Below are positions 1 to 10,637 of a stretch of DNA of 64,000 bases, piece after piece. The translations under genes were made by a program, and so were the position numbers. Source of the stretch: Solanum dulcamara (Eukaryota > Streptophyta > Magnoliopsida > Solanales > Solanaceae); assembly GCF_947179165.1 (NCBI RefSeq), contig NC_077240.1, positions 43,537,501 to 43,601,500 of the forward strand, given 5' to 3'. Each line of letters begins with the position of its first letter. Positions within the stretch are counted from its first letter, which is position 1. The notes beneath the pieces are model-generated. The model was not told the DNA's origin and did no database searches. It saw only the letters and a program-made list of their open reading frames with translations.

Positions 1-898
1 AAGAACTTATAAGCGTAAGAACACGCAACCCATTCTACATATAATTGTAGAACCAATACATATATATATAAAATCGAATACATGAATAAGAAGCTATATG
101 AAAGAGTTACAATAAAGAAAACTAATTCCTATAAACTAAAGCAACTAATAACCAAACAAAACTCTAAAGAACAGAAGTATAATTCGGGAAAAAATGATAA
201 AATGAAAAGGAGGTTACCTGATTCTGGGTAGCGAACCTTAACTCAAGCTCTCAAAGATGATTCCACACAAAAACATAACTAGGACAGTCGAGGGAGATAA
301 GAAAAACTTTTTAGAAAAATTAAGAACTCTCAAACAACGGGGTGTTCTTTTTTTAGTCTCCCCAAAAACCGTCCTGAACAAAGAGAAGAGAGGACTTTAT
401 ATAGGGGATGGAGACCCTTGAATTCAATTCCAAAACTGATATGGGAGAAACAATAATTTCAAAATCCCTTAAGGGATAAGGCTGAGGTGGATAGAAATGT
501 ACGAATTTGTATAATTCTTGAAATGTATCGAGAAGAGGAATGAATTCAAGACACCAATGAAGGCCGCATGGCCTCATATCAAAGGTTCTTGGATACAAAG
601 TCTCTTTCTTTGCATGATTCTCTATACGAAATTGAAGATGGAGAAAAGATGATCTTGAGGCGTTGTCATTCGATTTGGGGCTTAGGGTTCATTTGGAGGA
701 GTATAAGGGAAAATTTTTTGGGCTTCAATAGTAGTAGATGCTGCTGAAAAGTATTCACTTCCAACCTTCATTCTTGTGGAGCCTCACATCCTTCCTTCCT
801 TAGAGTTATTTGATAACATTAGAGATAATCTAGGTCACGTGGTAAGTTTTAAGAAGTTTCATAAAGCATTCCAAAGTACAAAAGTACGGGGCATAACA
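1..898 (-). mobile_element. LTR end of nested element G (partial)
   Basis: The last ~120 bases (776-898) match the U3 terminus of the other minus-strand LTRs here: the CTTCCTTAGAG block, the AAGTACGGGG block and a final TAACA. At 899 the sequence switches to the middle of element A's 3' LTR, so G is probably an insertion in A whose left part lies outside the window. Bases 1-770 do not resemble the U3 of the other LTRs, so G has a different promoter region joined to a shared terminus. No coding sequence is supported in 1-770; the 81-residue frame at 353-598 has no recognisable content. Confidence 0.5.
395..404 (-). promoter_or_regulatory. Possible TATA box of LTR G
   Basis: Read on the minus strand this is CTATATAAAG, followed by a C/T-rich stretch and then a leader-like sequence. 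It lies about 500 bases inside the LTR terminus, which is a plausible U3 position. This is motif evidence only. Confidence 0.35.
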
Positions 899-2994
899 AT
901 ATGTGTACATGTCATAACATACACCACAACCCATGTACATGTCATACCTGCCACCTCACGTCGGGGCACGGCGAACAATGCAGAGAAGTATGCTTGATAA
1001 CATATCCTGGCCCAGGCTCAGTGGAAGAAGCATTAAGGCATCCACGAGTGGAGTAGTGAGAAACTAAATGCAATTTAAAACATTGTCAAAGACTCAATGA
1101 AGTAATAAAGATGAATTGTCATTTGAAAATCAGGGCGATAGTCATATCAAAAGAACTTTAGAAAGCGTAGGCATGAATCAAGACGATACAAAGTAACTTA
1201 TAAAAGCCAAGGACATTAACTATCAGAGAATCTCTAATTAAAAGAATCATGAATCACCCTCGAGAATTATGAATGGAATTACCCCCAAAGCTCATATTAA
1301 TCCTTACTTAATTCTAAGACATGCCAAAGGAAAAAGGGACAGCTTTACATACCTATGCCAAAAATATGCCAAGAGAAAGAAGTTAGCTTCACATACCTTT
1401 TATGGATTACTCTTAACCACGTTCGCCTCGTTGTCTTTTGAACCTGTTTAACATGAAAAAAATACTAAGGTTAATAACCTTTCACTTTCCAATTTGAAAC
1501 TCTACAACCAAGTATCCATAGGAATCGTTTCCTTATCCATTTCCCTCGACTAGTTTATTACTAGTTCCGAAGTTACCGGAAATCGGGAGGCATCTCCCCT
1601 ATAACTTTCCCTATCCAAACTTCCAACGACATCCTTAATTACCACATCCAACCAAAAACAACAACAAGAAGCATATATATAAGTAAAATCACTTCAACAT
1701 TACACAATATAAACTCCAACCAACTCGCTCAAAATTACGATACCAAAATAGAGTTTTTAACCTTTGTTTCATAAATCTTTAACCATATGAAATGGAGGGT
1801 CGTGTGGATGAAACCAGAAGCAACCACACCCTTATTAGAACACTTTCCATCCCTGAAAAACGCAATCAAACCAGCTTCAACCGCAGCACCACAATCACAA
1901 CACATTACTCGACTTCGATTTAAATCTAACAACTTCAATTTAGTTTGTTTTTAACGTCAAGCATCCTTATGAAATTTTTCTATTTCCAGCCTCATTTAAG
2001 ACATGTAACATCCCTCATAACAACATCATAAACTCATATTTAAATGGGAAGGCCTTACCTTGTCTGAAACTCATCAAAACTCGCCTTGAAAGCTCTTCTA
2101 GCGTGGCTGAAACTTCGTGGCTGTTTTCTATCCTTTTGGGGATGCTTAAAACCATATATTTACATTACTAACACCTTCATACCCTCATGGTATGCTCTAT
2201 ATAATTAATTAACTGAACAAACTCAGAGAACTTACCTTTTTCTCCTTCCAAAATCGTGGCTCTCTCCCTCTCTAGCTAGAGTTTCTCTTCTCCTTTTTTC
2301 TAGAATTTTCTTGGGATAAGAATGACTAAAGGATAAAGATGAAAATAATGAGTCATAAAAAAATATATATATATAGTCCACCTTGGGGGGTGACATGTGT
2401 CAACCCCTAAGTGGTGACACGTGTCAAGCCTTTATTGGGCTAACACACTCTCTCCTCCATCCATGGGCTGCCATATGGCAGGTGGGGTCCACCCCTTGCT
2501 TCAGTTTTATCACGTTGCACTTCTAGCTTCTGCCATATGGCACTCTCTCTTGCTTCCACATGTCACTTTCTTTTCCTCCTCGTGGATTCATAATCTCGTC
2601 TTGCTTTACGAACCTATGTAATCCTTGCTATGTAAGCTTGGTATGAACTCAAGTAGCTTAAGAATGTAAGATTTTCAAGTTGGTAGCTTACGTACATAAG
2701 TCGAGTCCTACGACTCATTACTTGGCCTCCAACTTTTTCCGAATTCTTATAACCATATTTCTAATCTTCCCTACTATGAGGTGTCACATTCTCCCTTCCT
2801 TAGAGTTGTTTGGTAGTGTTATAGATTATCCGGATCACATGATAACTTCTAAGAAGCTTAAGAACCTTTCAAGGTACAAAAGTATGGGGTATAACACTTA
2901 CAAACCTTTCAAGAAACTTAAGAGCCTTTCAAGAAACTTAAGAAGCTTAAGAAGCTTGAGAACTTTCCAAGGTACAAAAGTACAGGGTATAACA
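899..2994 (-). repeat. 3' LTR of element A (interrupted by G)
   Basis: It aligns by eye with 8340-10637: the cccagg-ctcagtg block at 1010 matches 8430, and the AATTTAAAAC and TTGTCAAAGAC blocks, the CACGTG promoter area near 2415 and the TAACA terminus also match. The inner ~850 bases of the LTR are missing because G is inserted at 898/899. Just before the terminus (2905-2965) AACTTAAG and AAGCTTAAG units are duplicated compared with the other LTR. Confidence 0.75.
2360..2560 (-). promoter_or_regulatory. U3 promoter of A's 3' LTR
   Basis: An AT-rich TATA tract (2363-2376) lies next to palindromic GACACGTGTC at 2416-2425, a related GACATGTGTC at 2392-2401, and CCATATGG-type motifs. The same arrangement occurs in the U3 of C, E, S and D. 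CACGTG is the core of plant G-box/ABRE elements bound by bZIP and bHLH factors; function here is inferred. Confidence 0.45.
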
Positions 2995-3062
2995 TCCTTC
3001 CCCCCTTTAGAATATTCATCCTCAAATATGAACCAAAAACCTTCCTCAAGATCTTATATAAA

Positions 3063-4110
3063 TTACAGAGGAAATTTCTTTCTATTGCAATAATTCATAC
3101 TTTCATCGCGTAACCAATATAAGAGTTCAGAAGTTGGGATTACTGTGGACGTAGGGACTAGGTACGGATACTTGTGTTTCATTTCCTCTCCAACTTCCCA
3201 GGTCATTTCTTTGCGATTCTCATTTTGCCACAACACCTTGACGGAAGCTACGTCCTTAGTCCTCAATCTTCTAATCTGCCGATCCAGGATGGAGATAGGT
3301 TGCTCTTCGTAGGATAACTCCTTTGTGACCTGGATATCATCTATGGGATATACTCGGGATGGATCACTAAGGAACTTGTAAAGCATTGATACATGGAAGA
3401 CTGGATGTACTACTTCCATATCTGCCGGTAGGTCTAGCTCGTAGGCAACCTTACCTATTCGGTGAAGGATCTGGTAAGGAACAATATATCTCGGACTCAA
3501 TTTCCCTTTCTTGCCGAACCTCATTACTTCCTTTATGGGAGACACCTTTAAAACACCCAATCGCTCACTTGAAATTCTAAAGGTCGACATCGATTGTCTG
3601 CATATGACTTCTATCGACTTTGGGCAGCTAATAATCTCTCCTAAATAAGCTTTGCCTCCTCCCCTGCTTGTTAAACCATGTCTAGGCCTATTAATCATAT
3701 TTTGCAAATATCAGGCTAACCAATGGCCACCTACATTTTCTGCCATACAAAGTCTTATACAGGGCCATCTGGAGACTAAAATGATAGTTAATATCATAAG
3801 TAATCTTGAAAGGTAGTAGGCAATTGCCCGAGCTACCTTTGGAGTCAACCTTATAGGCCCGCAACATATCTTCTAGAATTTAGCTAGTAAGCTTAGTTTG
3901 TCCATCGGTTTGAGGGTACAATGGTATACGAAGACCTGTCTATGTTCCCAATCTCTTTGTAGGATGATCTTCAATAGTTAATTGTAACTTGGGCTCCTTC
4001 GTCTGAGACAATAAGTATGGAAACTCCGTAAAGTCTCACCATTCTCTTGATATATAATTTCACACAATCTTGGTTGAACAGGTAGTCCTTGATTGAAGGA
4101 ACACGAGCTG
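3063..4110 (-). pseudogene. Integrase core, C-terminus and chromodomain (A)
   Basis: On the minus strand the segment from about 4110 down to 3720 reads, with frameshifts and stops, as the end of a Ty3 integrase catalytic core (motifs resembling YIKRMVRLYG and ILIVSDEG, then YPQTDGQTK at 3891-3919, then YKTLYGRKC). An open frame of 214 codons follows (3063-3707), containing the [10 protein letters not shown] and [13 protein letters not shown]-terminal signature, then a chromodomain-like end ([28 protein letters not shown]). Such a tail is typical of chromoviruses, where it guides integration to heterochromatin. The frame's apparent ATG is not a real start; this is the 3' end of a pol gene. The upstream catalytic parts are not recognisable, so it cannot be active alone. 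Confidence 0.85.
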
Positions 4111-6776
4111 ATATTGTTAATCTGCGGATGACATTCTATATAAATCATCCGTCCATGGAGTGCAAAATGAGTCTCGTAGCCAAGGTCGTGTTGTGGAATC
4201 TTTGGCCTCGTGTATTACTTCTTGCCTTCTTTAGATGACATCAACTGGTACCCTTACCTTTTGGGTTTTGCTTAAGACCTTTTACAACTCCCTTAACCTT
4301 ACTTATAACACTTCTAGGTACACAATCTCGTGTTGTTGCTTCATCGTTTGTTCAGATTCTTCCATGGTCCTTTTCTTCAGATTTGGCTCCAATTTTTATG
4401 TCACACATTACATTGAAATTCTTGCAACAATGTGTAAAGGCACTCAACTTAGCCCAAGATTTACCTTAGCGTTGTATCGCTAGTCTTCAGGTTCCGCCTT
4501 GCCCTCTCCTCTTTTATGTTACAACCGGTATCGGGGTAGATCTTTAGTTCAACCATGACCATGTCTTTTTTGGTCATTTGATTTAACTTCTCTTTGCATT
4601 CCTCTGTAATGTATCCAAAATATCATAACCCCCTTTCCATCATATACTCCTTTGGTTGGTCTTATGCTATATATATATATATATTCATAGGTTGCACAAC
4701 TACGTTTATACAACTGGTATGAGGTAGATGCAATCTTTTCATTTCCTAGTCCATCTTTCTTTACATATCACCTTTACATTAGAACTTGCTTGCGCTAATG
4801 CTATTCTATCCTACCCCTTTCTTTTCCTTCCTTTGGGTACTCCTTGGTCTCCTCATTCCCTACCATAGGAGAGTTTCTATTCTTTCTCCTTGCTACTTGT
4901 ATGTCACATCTCAGTGGCCAACAAATCTATTGCCATACTTAATCCTTACTACACCATGGCCTTACTACCCTTTACACGGTCCTTAGATCGCTTAGTCTTA
5001 CTCTCTTATTGTGTTCACCCCTTTTTGTATGCACCCATCCATTAGGGTCTCTGCTAATGGTTCTCCGCACGGTCTCAGATGTCATGGCTTCTATCCATTT
5101 ATTGCTAGCCTTTATCCCTTGCTAACTCATGTCGACATAGGATTTCACTTGAAGTTTAAGCGTTCCCATTAACATGTGATAGTGTCAGTTGACTTCGTCT
5201 CACACTTGTATTTCTCTTGTCCACTTCCCCCCTTTAGGGTATACCCATGTCATCCTCTATTTATTTTCAACTGTTCATACACATATGATTCTGTTCCAAC
5301 ACATTTGACATACTGCACCATATTTACACCTTCTGTTAGATCATCTCTACTTTAGGTTTCTCCTGTAAGAACCCTTAATACAACCATGGGGTGCTTATAA
5401 TTCGCAATAACTAGTACCCAATCTAGTCCAAGTACTGGTACTCGAGTCATATAATTAATATAGTAGTTTATCCAGAGCCACATTCCTTTCTTCCCCACCT
5501 GTGATTAGCTAGCGCTCATAATCATTTCAACTTCTCCATTCGGAAGTACTTATACTCCAGTGACCCGTATTTCTAGCTCTGCTATAACACTATCTTCATC
5601 CCAGTGGATACCACTTTTTCCTCTTAATGGAATCGCAACGCATCAATGGTTTTGCAAAGCTACATCCCTCATTATTGAGGGGTCTTTATATTTTCCACGG
5701 TGGAATCACATATCCACAATACTTGTTTATATCTCATAAGCTTTTATCCTTGTCAGGTACCTGAGGTGAGCTTCCAATTCTTCTCAGTCTCATGTCAATT
5801 TTACTCTAATAATGGTCTTATCTTCTCACCTTTTCATACTATACCTTCAATTCGTAGCTATTTTTCCCTTTTTAATCAGATACTCGTACTTATTGATCAC
5901 GTCTATCTTAAGTTCTCCTTGCAGTAATCCTTCTACTTTTTCAGTCCATGGCCATTTTTGTGCCCGAGGAGTTTCATGTTACCCCTATATCCCTTGGGAA
6001 AATCATTCCTTGGTATCACCGACCCTTCTGAATCCTTCTAGTATGTTATCCAATATATGAAGCACATGATTCTGGACAGCCCATAAGTTCATGTATTCCG
6101 TCCACAAGTTATTTTAGTGGCTTAATAACCAATAAAAGGTTACCATAAGGCATCCTCTAACCACTACCAGAAGGAAATTAAGATCCAATAAGCACCAAAA
6201 TATTGTTTAGTGCCTAACTCGTATGGTTTCCCTCTAGGTTCATTCTTGAGTCGTGAACAACTTATCTCGTTCACCACTAATGGTTGAGGGTTCTGTACTT
6301 TCCCACCAAATTGGAACCTAATTGCTGGACACCTTGCCCTCCAATAGAAGTTTTCCTCCGACATAAAACTTCCTAAGTAAATATGGGCCCCCCTTACCAA
6401 CAACCTGGAGGGTACCCTTACAACTTTAGCTCATCATAATAGGGGAACTGGGTATCAACTTCCAAGCCATATGATAAACTTAAAGTTCCTTCCCCTTTTT
6501 TTTCTAGAAAATTTTGGCAGAGTTTTCTCTATATTCCTTACTATCCCAAACCTGCACTTAGGAAATACCAACAATGCCATATAAGGCCGATATATATATA
6601 CATCCATATCATATCATATCACAGCCACAATGCCTCACAGGGCCATATACATATGCTTATAACATCTCATATCCCAGCCGCACAGAGCTTCCTATATTAG
6701 GCCGAAACAAAAATGACAAATTGCCCCATATAGCCAGCAAAAACTATACTTATCACTCCCCTATACTTGTGACCGA
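4111..6776 (-). other. Non-coding interior of element A
   Basis: Strongly pyrimidine-rich on the plus strand (purine-rich in element sense). No gag, protease, RT or RNase H motif is visible on either strand. The stretch near 4420-4480 is the reverse-complement relative of 37720-37765 in C and 43490-43550 in E, so it belongs to the same interior. The 5S-derived segment present in C and E is not recognisable at the matching place (around 4350-4420). Includes (AT)n at 4669-4683 and a CATATCATATCA-type tract at 6600-6640. Confidence 0.6.
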
Positions 6777-7169
6777 TCAGTCCCCAGTTCGATCCGGTGA
6801 CCTAGGAGGTGAAGTGTGCTCCCCGTCTCTATCCGTTTTCCATCTTCTTGTCTGCCCCTCGTCATCTTCCTTGCTTGAATCCAGAAGACAAAGATAATCA
6901 TGTAACCCTTGGTTTACCGATGACCAATATAGAGGGCATGAATATGCTGTAACACTTACCGTAGGAGCCAGCCTAACATAGTGCTCTGTCATAAGAATCG
7001 CTGGCGTGGCTTTCAGAACCACTTCCCTGGTCATCAAATGCTTTGGGGAATTTGTCTTTGGTCCCTCCGAGGGATCGGTCTCAATAACATACTCGGGATT
7101 TTCCGAAGGATCAGTCTCAATAGAGTAACTAGGACTCCGCTTGCTTGGTCCTGGAGCCTGGGGTGCCAT
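6777..7169 (-). CDS. Leader/gag-N-terminal ORF with ETDPSE repeats (A)
   Basis: Open frame of 130 codons starting ~310 bases downstream of the primer site, where a gag or gag-pol start would be expected. The first ~45 residues are proline/serine-rich and acidic, with SIETDPSENP, VIETDPSEGP-type repeats; after that the sequence has no clear domain and is basic at the C-terminus (QTRRWK, SPDRTGD). I do not recognise a defined family. It may be the N-terminal part of a degraded polyprotein whose gag core has been lost or frameshifted. Overlapping frames on both strands are shadows. Translation is not shown by the sequence. Confidence 0.35.
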   Translation of the reverse strand: MAPQAPGPSKRSPSYSIETDPSENPEYVIETDPSEGPKTNSPKHLMTREVVLKATPAILMTEHYVRLAPTVSVTAYSCPLYWSSVNQGLHDYLCLLDSSKEDDEGQTRRWKTDRDGEHTSPPRSPDRTGD

Positions 7170-7478
7170 ATGTACCTTAGGGGCCTTCTCTGCACCCCTC
7201 TACTATCTAGAGCTGGCCTTTTCATTATTCACCTCAGCCTGTACCCACCAGTAAGAAAGGAGGTCAAAGAAAAGCTTCCCTTAGAGGTATTACCGTACAC
7301 CTTGTAGTCCATTAGGGAGGGATTATCCTAATAGAATAGCTCTATCGCACGATCTAAGACATGAAAGAAAGATAACACCCTAAATGTCCTGTAGTCTTCT
7401 ATTTATAGATGTGGTGCACAACACACTGATAAACAAGACTCTACTAGACATGATCTGTGGACATTCCAAGAAAGGACC

Positions 7479-7491
7479 TCTCTAATACCAC
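7479..7491 (-). promoter_or_regulatory. Primer binding site of A
   Basis: Reverse complement reads GTGGTATTAGAG, close to the initiator-Met tRNA primer site TGGTATCAGAGC, three bases inside the 5' LTR boundary (7495). It fixes the element's direction as minus. Confidence 0.75.
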
Positions 7492-8245
7492 TTCTGTCAT
7501 GACCCAACCCGATAGGACGTGATGCGTGCCCAAACTGGACACTCGCATATACCCCTGCTAACTATAAGTAAGCCGGTCCCCTGTTTGGGTTATAATGTAT
7601 CAACATACATGATAACATATAAGCCGATGAGGCCATCGTACATATAGGGTCATCCCATAATAAAACCCGCGCAAGCTGACAAGGCTGTCATGATAAAGGG
7701 AACATCCCAAAACATCCGTCTTATAGGCACAACTGCACATACATACATATACAACCCACATAACATATACAACCCACATACATGTCCACCGACCTCTAAG
7801 AGTAAGAAAAGTAACATAAGGTGGGACAGGGCCCCCGCCATACCTGTGAACATATAAATATATACATCGAGGGTTATTACCAAAATCTAGGCTCCAGCAC
7901 AATAGAGCACGTCTGAACTGTTGAGCGGGACTCCTACACTGGAAGATCACCAAAGTGTGTATCTGTACCTGCGGGCATGAAACGCATCCCTCCCGAAGAG
8001 AGGGGGGTCAGTACGACATATGTATTGAGTATGTAAAGCATAACTGGAAGCATATATGAAATAGAGAGAGTTAGAAGGATAAATACGTTACTTAGGAAAA
8101 CACTGTGCCTATACCATGTGGATCATGAAAACATGCATGCTCATATTATACAATATAGTCGGCCCTTTCAGGGACTCGGTGAATCATAACTGTAGGGCCA
8201 TCATAGAGCCCGGTGCCATCACCACCTTATCACATTATATCACAT

Positions 8246-8291
<46 letters not shown>
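8246..8291. repeat. (CA)n(TA)n microsatellite
   Basis: About nine CA units run directly into about eleven AT units inside A's 5' LTR. The matching part of A's 3' LTR is replaced by G, so length change cannot be compared. Confidence 0.9.
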
Positions 8292-8837
8292 CGTACCCGA
8301 CCCTCTAGTGAGGGACTCAGTGAGTTGATCATGTCATTGCATTATCATGTCTTCATATAGCGTACCCGACCCTTTGATGAGGGACTTGGTGGATAATGCA
8401 GTGAACTGCGCAAGATTACGTACCCGGCCCAGGACTCAGTGAAAGAAGGGTTACAGTATACATGAGTAAAGTAGTGATTAACCATATGCAATTTAAAACG
8501 TTGTCAAAGACTTACTGAAGTAATAAAGACGATTTGTCATTTGAAAATTAGGACGATAGTCATATCAAGCATCCCTCAATTATCACTATTCATCATATCA
8601 AAAGAGCCTTAGAAATCATAGGTATGAATCAAGACGATGCAAAATAACTCATAAAAGTCAAGGGCATTAACTATTGGAGAATTTTTAAGAACAGAAATCA
8701 TGAATCACCCTCGAAACTTATGAATAGAATTACCCCCAAAGCTCATATTAATCCTTACTTAATTCTAAGACATGCCAAAAGAAAGAAGGGATGGATTTAC
8801 ATAGTCTCTACTTTTCCTCATGTCGTCGTCATATAAC

Positions 8838-8959
8838 TATGTGCTGAGGAACGTATGGCTCGATCCTTAGATAGTAACATATGCCAAGGAACATTCGGCC
8901 CGATCCTTATTTAATAACATATGCCAAGGAACATTTGGCCCGATCCTTATATAGTAACA
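8838..8959. repeat. 40-bp minisatellite in A's 5' LTR
   Basis: Three tandem units (about 8838-8879, 8880-8919, 8920-8959) with the cores GGAACATT and GGCCCGATCCTTA. The reverse complement carries GGATCGGG and TTCCTTGGCA, which is also the core of the 40-bp repeat in D's LTR at 60174-60366, so the two arrays are related. Confidence 0.8.
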
Positions 8960-10039
8960 TATATCATACTTGGCCCATCAAGGGACTCGTTACCATCAAA
9001 ATTTTATCATAACATCATCACTTATGTCAAAGATATATCAAAAGATAAGAAGGGTAGCTTTACATACTTATGCCAAAAACATGCAAAGAGAAAGAAGGTA
9101 GCTTCACATACCTCTTATGGACTATCCTTTACCACGTTCACCTTTTCGTCTTTTGAACCTATTTAACATGAAATAAATACTAAGGTTAATAACCTTTCAC
9201 TTACTCTACAACCAAGTATCCATAGGAATCGTTTCCCTATCCATTTCCCTCGACTAGTTCATTACTAGTTCCGGAGTTACTTAACATCGGGCAGCATCTC
9301 ACCTATAACTTACCCTATCCAACTGCTAATATTAGCATCCATATTACCAAAAACAACCAGCAACTATATATACAATCAAATCACTTCAACATTACTCAAT
9401 AAAATTCCAAACAACTAGCTCCAAACTATGATGCCAAAATAGAGTTTTTAACCTTTATTTCGTAAGAACTTTAACAATAAGAAATGGAGGGTCATGTGGC
9501 TGAAACCAGAAGTACCCACACCCCTTTTATAACACTTTACATCCCTGAAACATGCAATCCAACCAGCTGCAACTGCAGCACCATAATCACAATACACTAC
9601 TCGACTTTGATTTGACTATAACAACTTCAATTTAGTTTGTTTATAACGTCAAGCATCCTTATACAATTTTTCCACTTCCAACCTAATTTAAGACATTTAA
9701 TATAATGCATAACAACATCATAAAATCCAATTTGAAATGGAAAACCTTACCTTTCCCAAAACTCGCCAAAACTCGCCTCGGAAGTTCTTCTAGCGCGGCT
9801 AAAACTTTGTGGCTGTTTTTTATCCTTTTAGTTCTTCTATAAAATATAAATTTACATTAATAACACCTTCATACCCTCTTGGTATAACCTATATAATTAA
9901 TTCACGGAACGAAATTGGAGAACTTACTTTTTTTCTCTTAAATCAGTGGCTCTCTCTCTCTCTCTCTAGCTCAAGGTTTCCCTTCTTTTTTTTTCTAGAC
10001 TTTTCTTGATAAGAATGATTTGTTTGGATAAGTATGACC

Positions 10040-10240
10040 ATAAAACATATATATATAGGATACCTTAGAGGGTGACACATGTCATCCCCTAAGTAGTGAC
10101 ACGTGTCAAGCCCTTATTGGGTCAACGCACCAAGCCTCCACTCATGGGATGCCACATAGAAGGTGGGGGTCCACCCCTTTCTGTAGCTGCTGACTCATGG
10201 CACATCCAGCTGCTGCCACACGACACTCTCTCTTGCTTCT
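10040..10240 (-). promoter_or_regulatory. U3 promoter of A's 5' LTR
   Basis: TATA-like ATATATATAT tract at 10047-10058, then GACACATGTC (10074-10083) and GACACGTGTC (10097-10106), then attgg (CCAAT on the minus strand). Same order as in the U3 of C and E. Confidence 0.45.
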
Positions 10241-10637
10241 ATGTGTCACTTTCTTTTCCTCCTTGTGGGTTCGTAATCTCATCTTACTTTACGAACATAT
10301 GTAATCCTTACTACGTAAGCTTGGTATGAACTCAAGTAGCTTAAGAATGTAAGATTTTCAAGTTGGTATCTTACATAAGTAAGTCGAGTCGTATGACTCA
10401 TTACTTGACCTCCAACTCCTTTCAGATTTTTATAACCATATGTCCAATATTCCCTACTATGGGGTGTCACATTCTCCCTTCCTTAGAGTTATTTGATAGC
10501 GTTATAGATTATTCGGCTCACATGATAATTTCTAAGAAGCTTACGAACCTTTTAAGAAACTTAGGAGCCTTTCAATAAACTTAAGAAGATTAAGAAGCTT
10601 GAGAACCTTTTAAGGTACAAAGGTATGGGGTATAACA

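Larger units (their letters stand above)
899..10637 (-). mobile_element. Ty3/gypsy chromovirus A, nested in B's LTR
   Basis: Minus-strand LTR retrotransposon: a 3' LTR cut by G (899-2994), polypurine tract (reverse complement at 2995-3008), integrase and chromodomain remnant, a long interior without recognisable gag, protease or RT, a leader ORF, primer site (7479-7491) and a complete 5' LTR (7495-10637). The LTR end at 10637 is followed by AGATG, the probable target duplication, and then by the body of element B's 5' LTR. The left copy of the duplication is outside the window. The family looks like Tekay/Del chromoviruses from its integrase tail and chromodomain. It is inactive as seen. Confidence 0.75.
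7495..10637 (-). repeat. 5' LTR of element A (3143 bp)
   Basis: On the plus strand it starts TGTCATGACCC next to the primer site and ends TATAACA at 10637, giving TG...CA ends in element sense (TGTTATA ... TCATGACA). Contains the conserved U5 block (around 7780-7990), a (CA)n(TA)n tract at 8246-8291, a 40-bp minisatellite at 8838-8959, and U3 with TATA near 10045-10058 and CACGTG near 10098. Frames inside it are not genes. Confidence 0.85.

Noticed and set aside
4235..5060. Small plus-strand frames with hydrophobic runs (4235-4483, 4786-4986)
   Set aside because: They lie antisense in A's pyrimidine-rich interior and have no domain; hydrophobicity follows from T-rich codons.
6777..7307. Overlapping plus-strand frames 6574-6897 and 6981-7307 opposite the ETDPSE ORF
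   Set aside because: Wrong direction for element A and no recognisable content; the repeats that make the minus frame notable give low-complexity shadows on the other strand.
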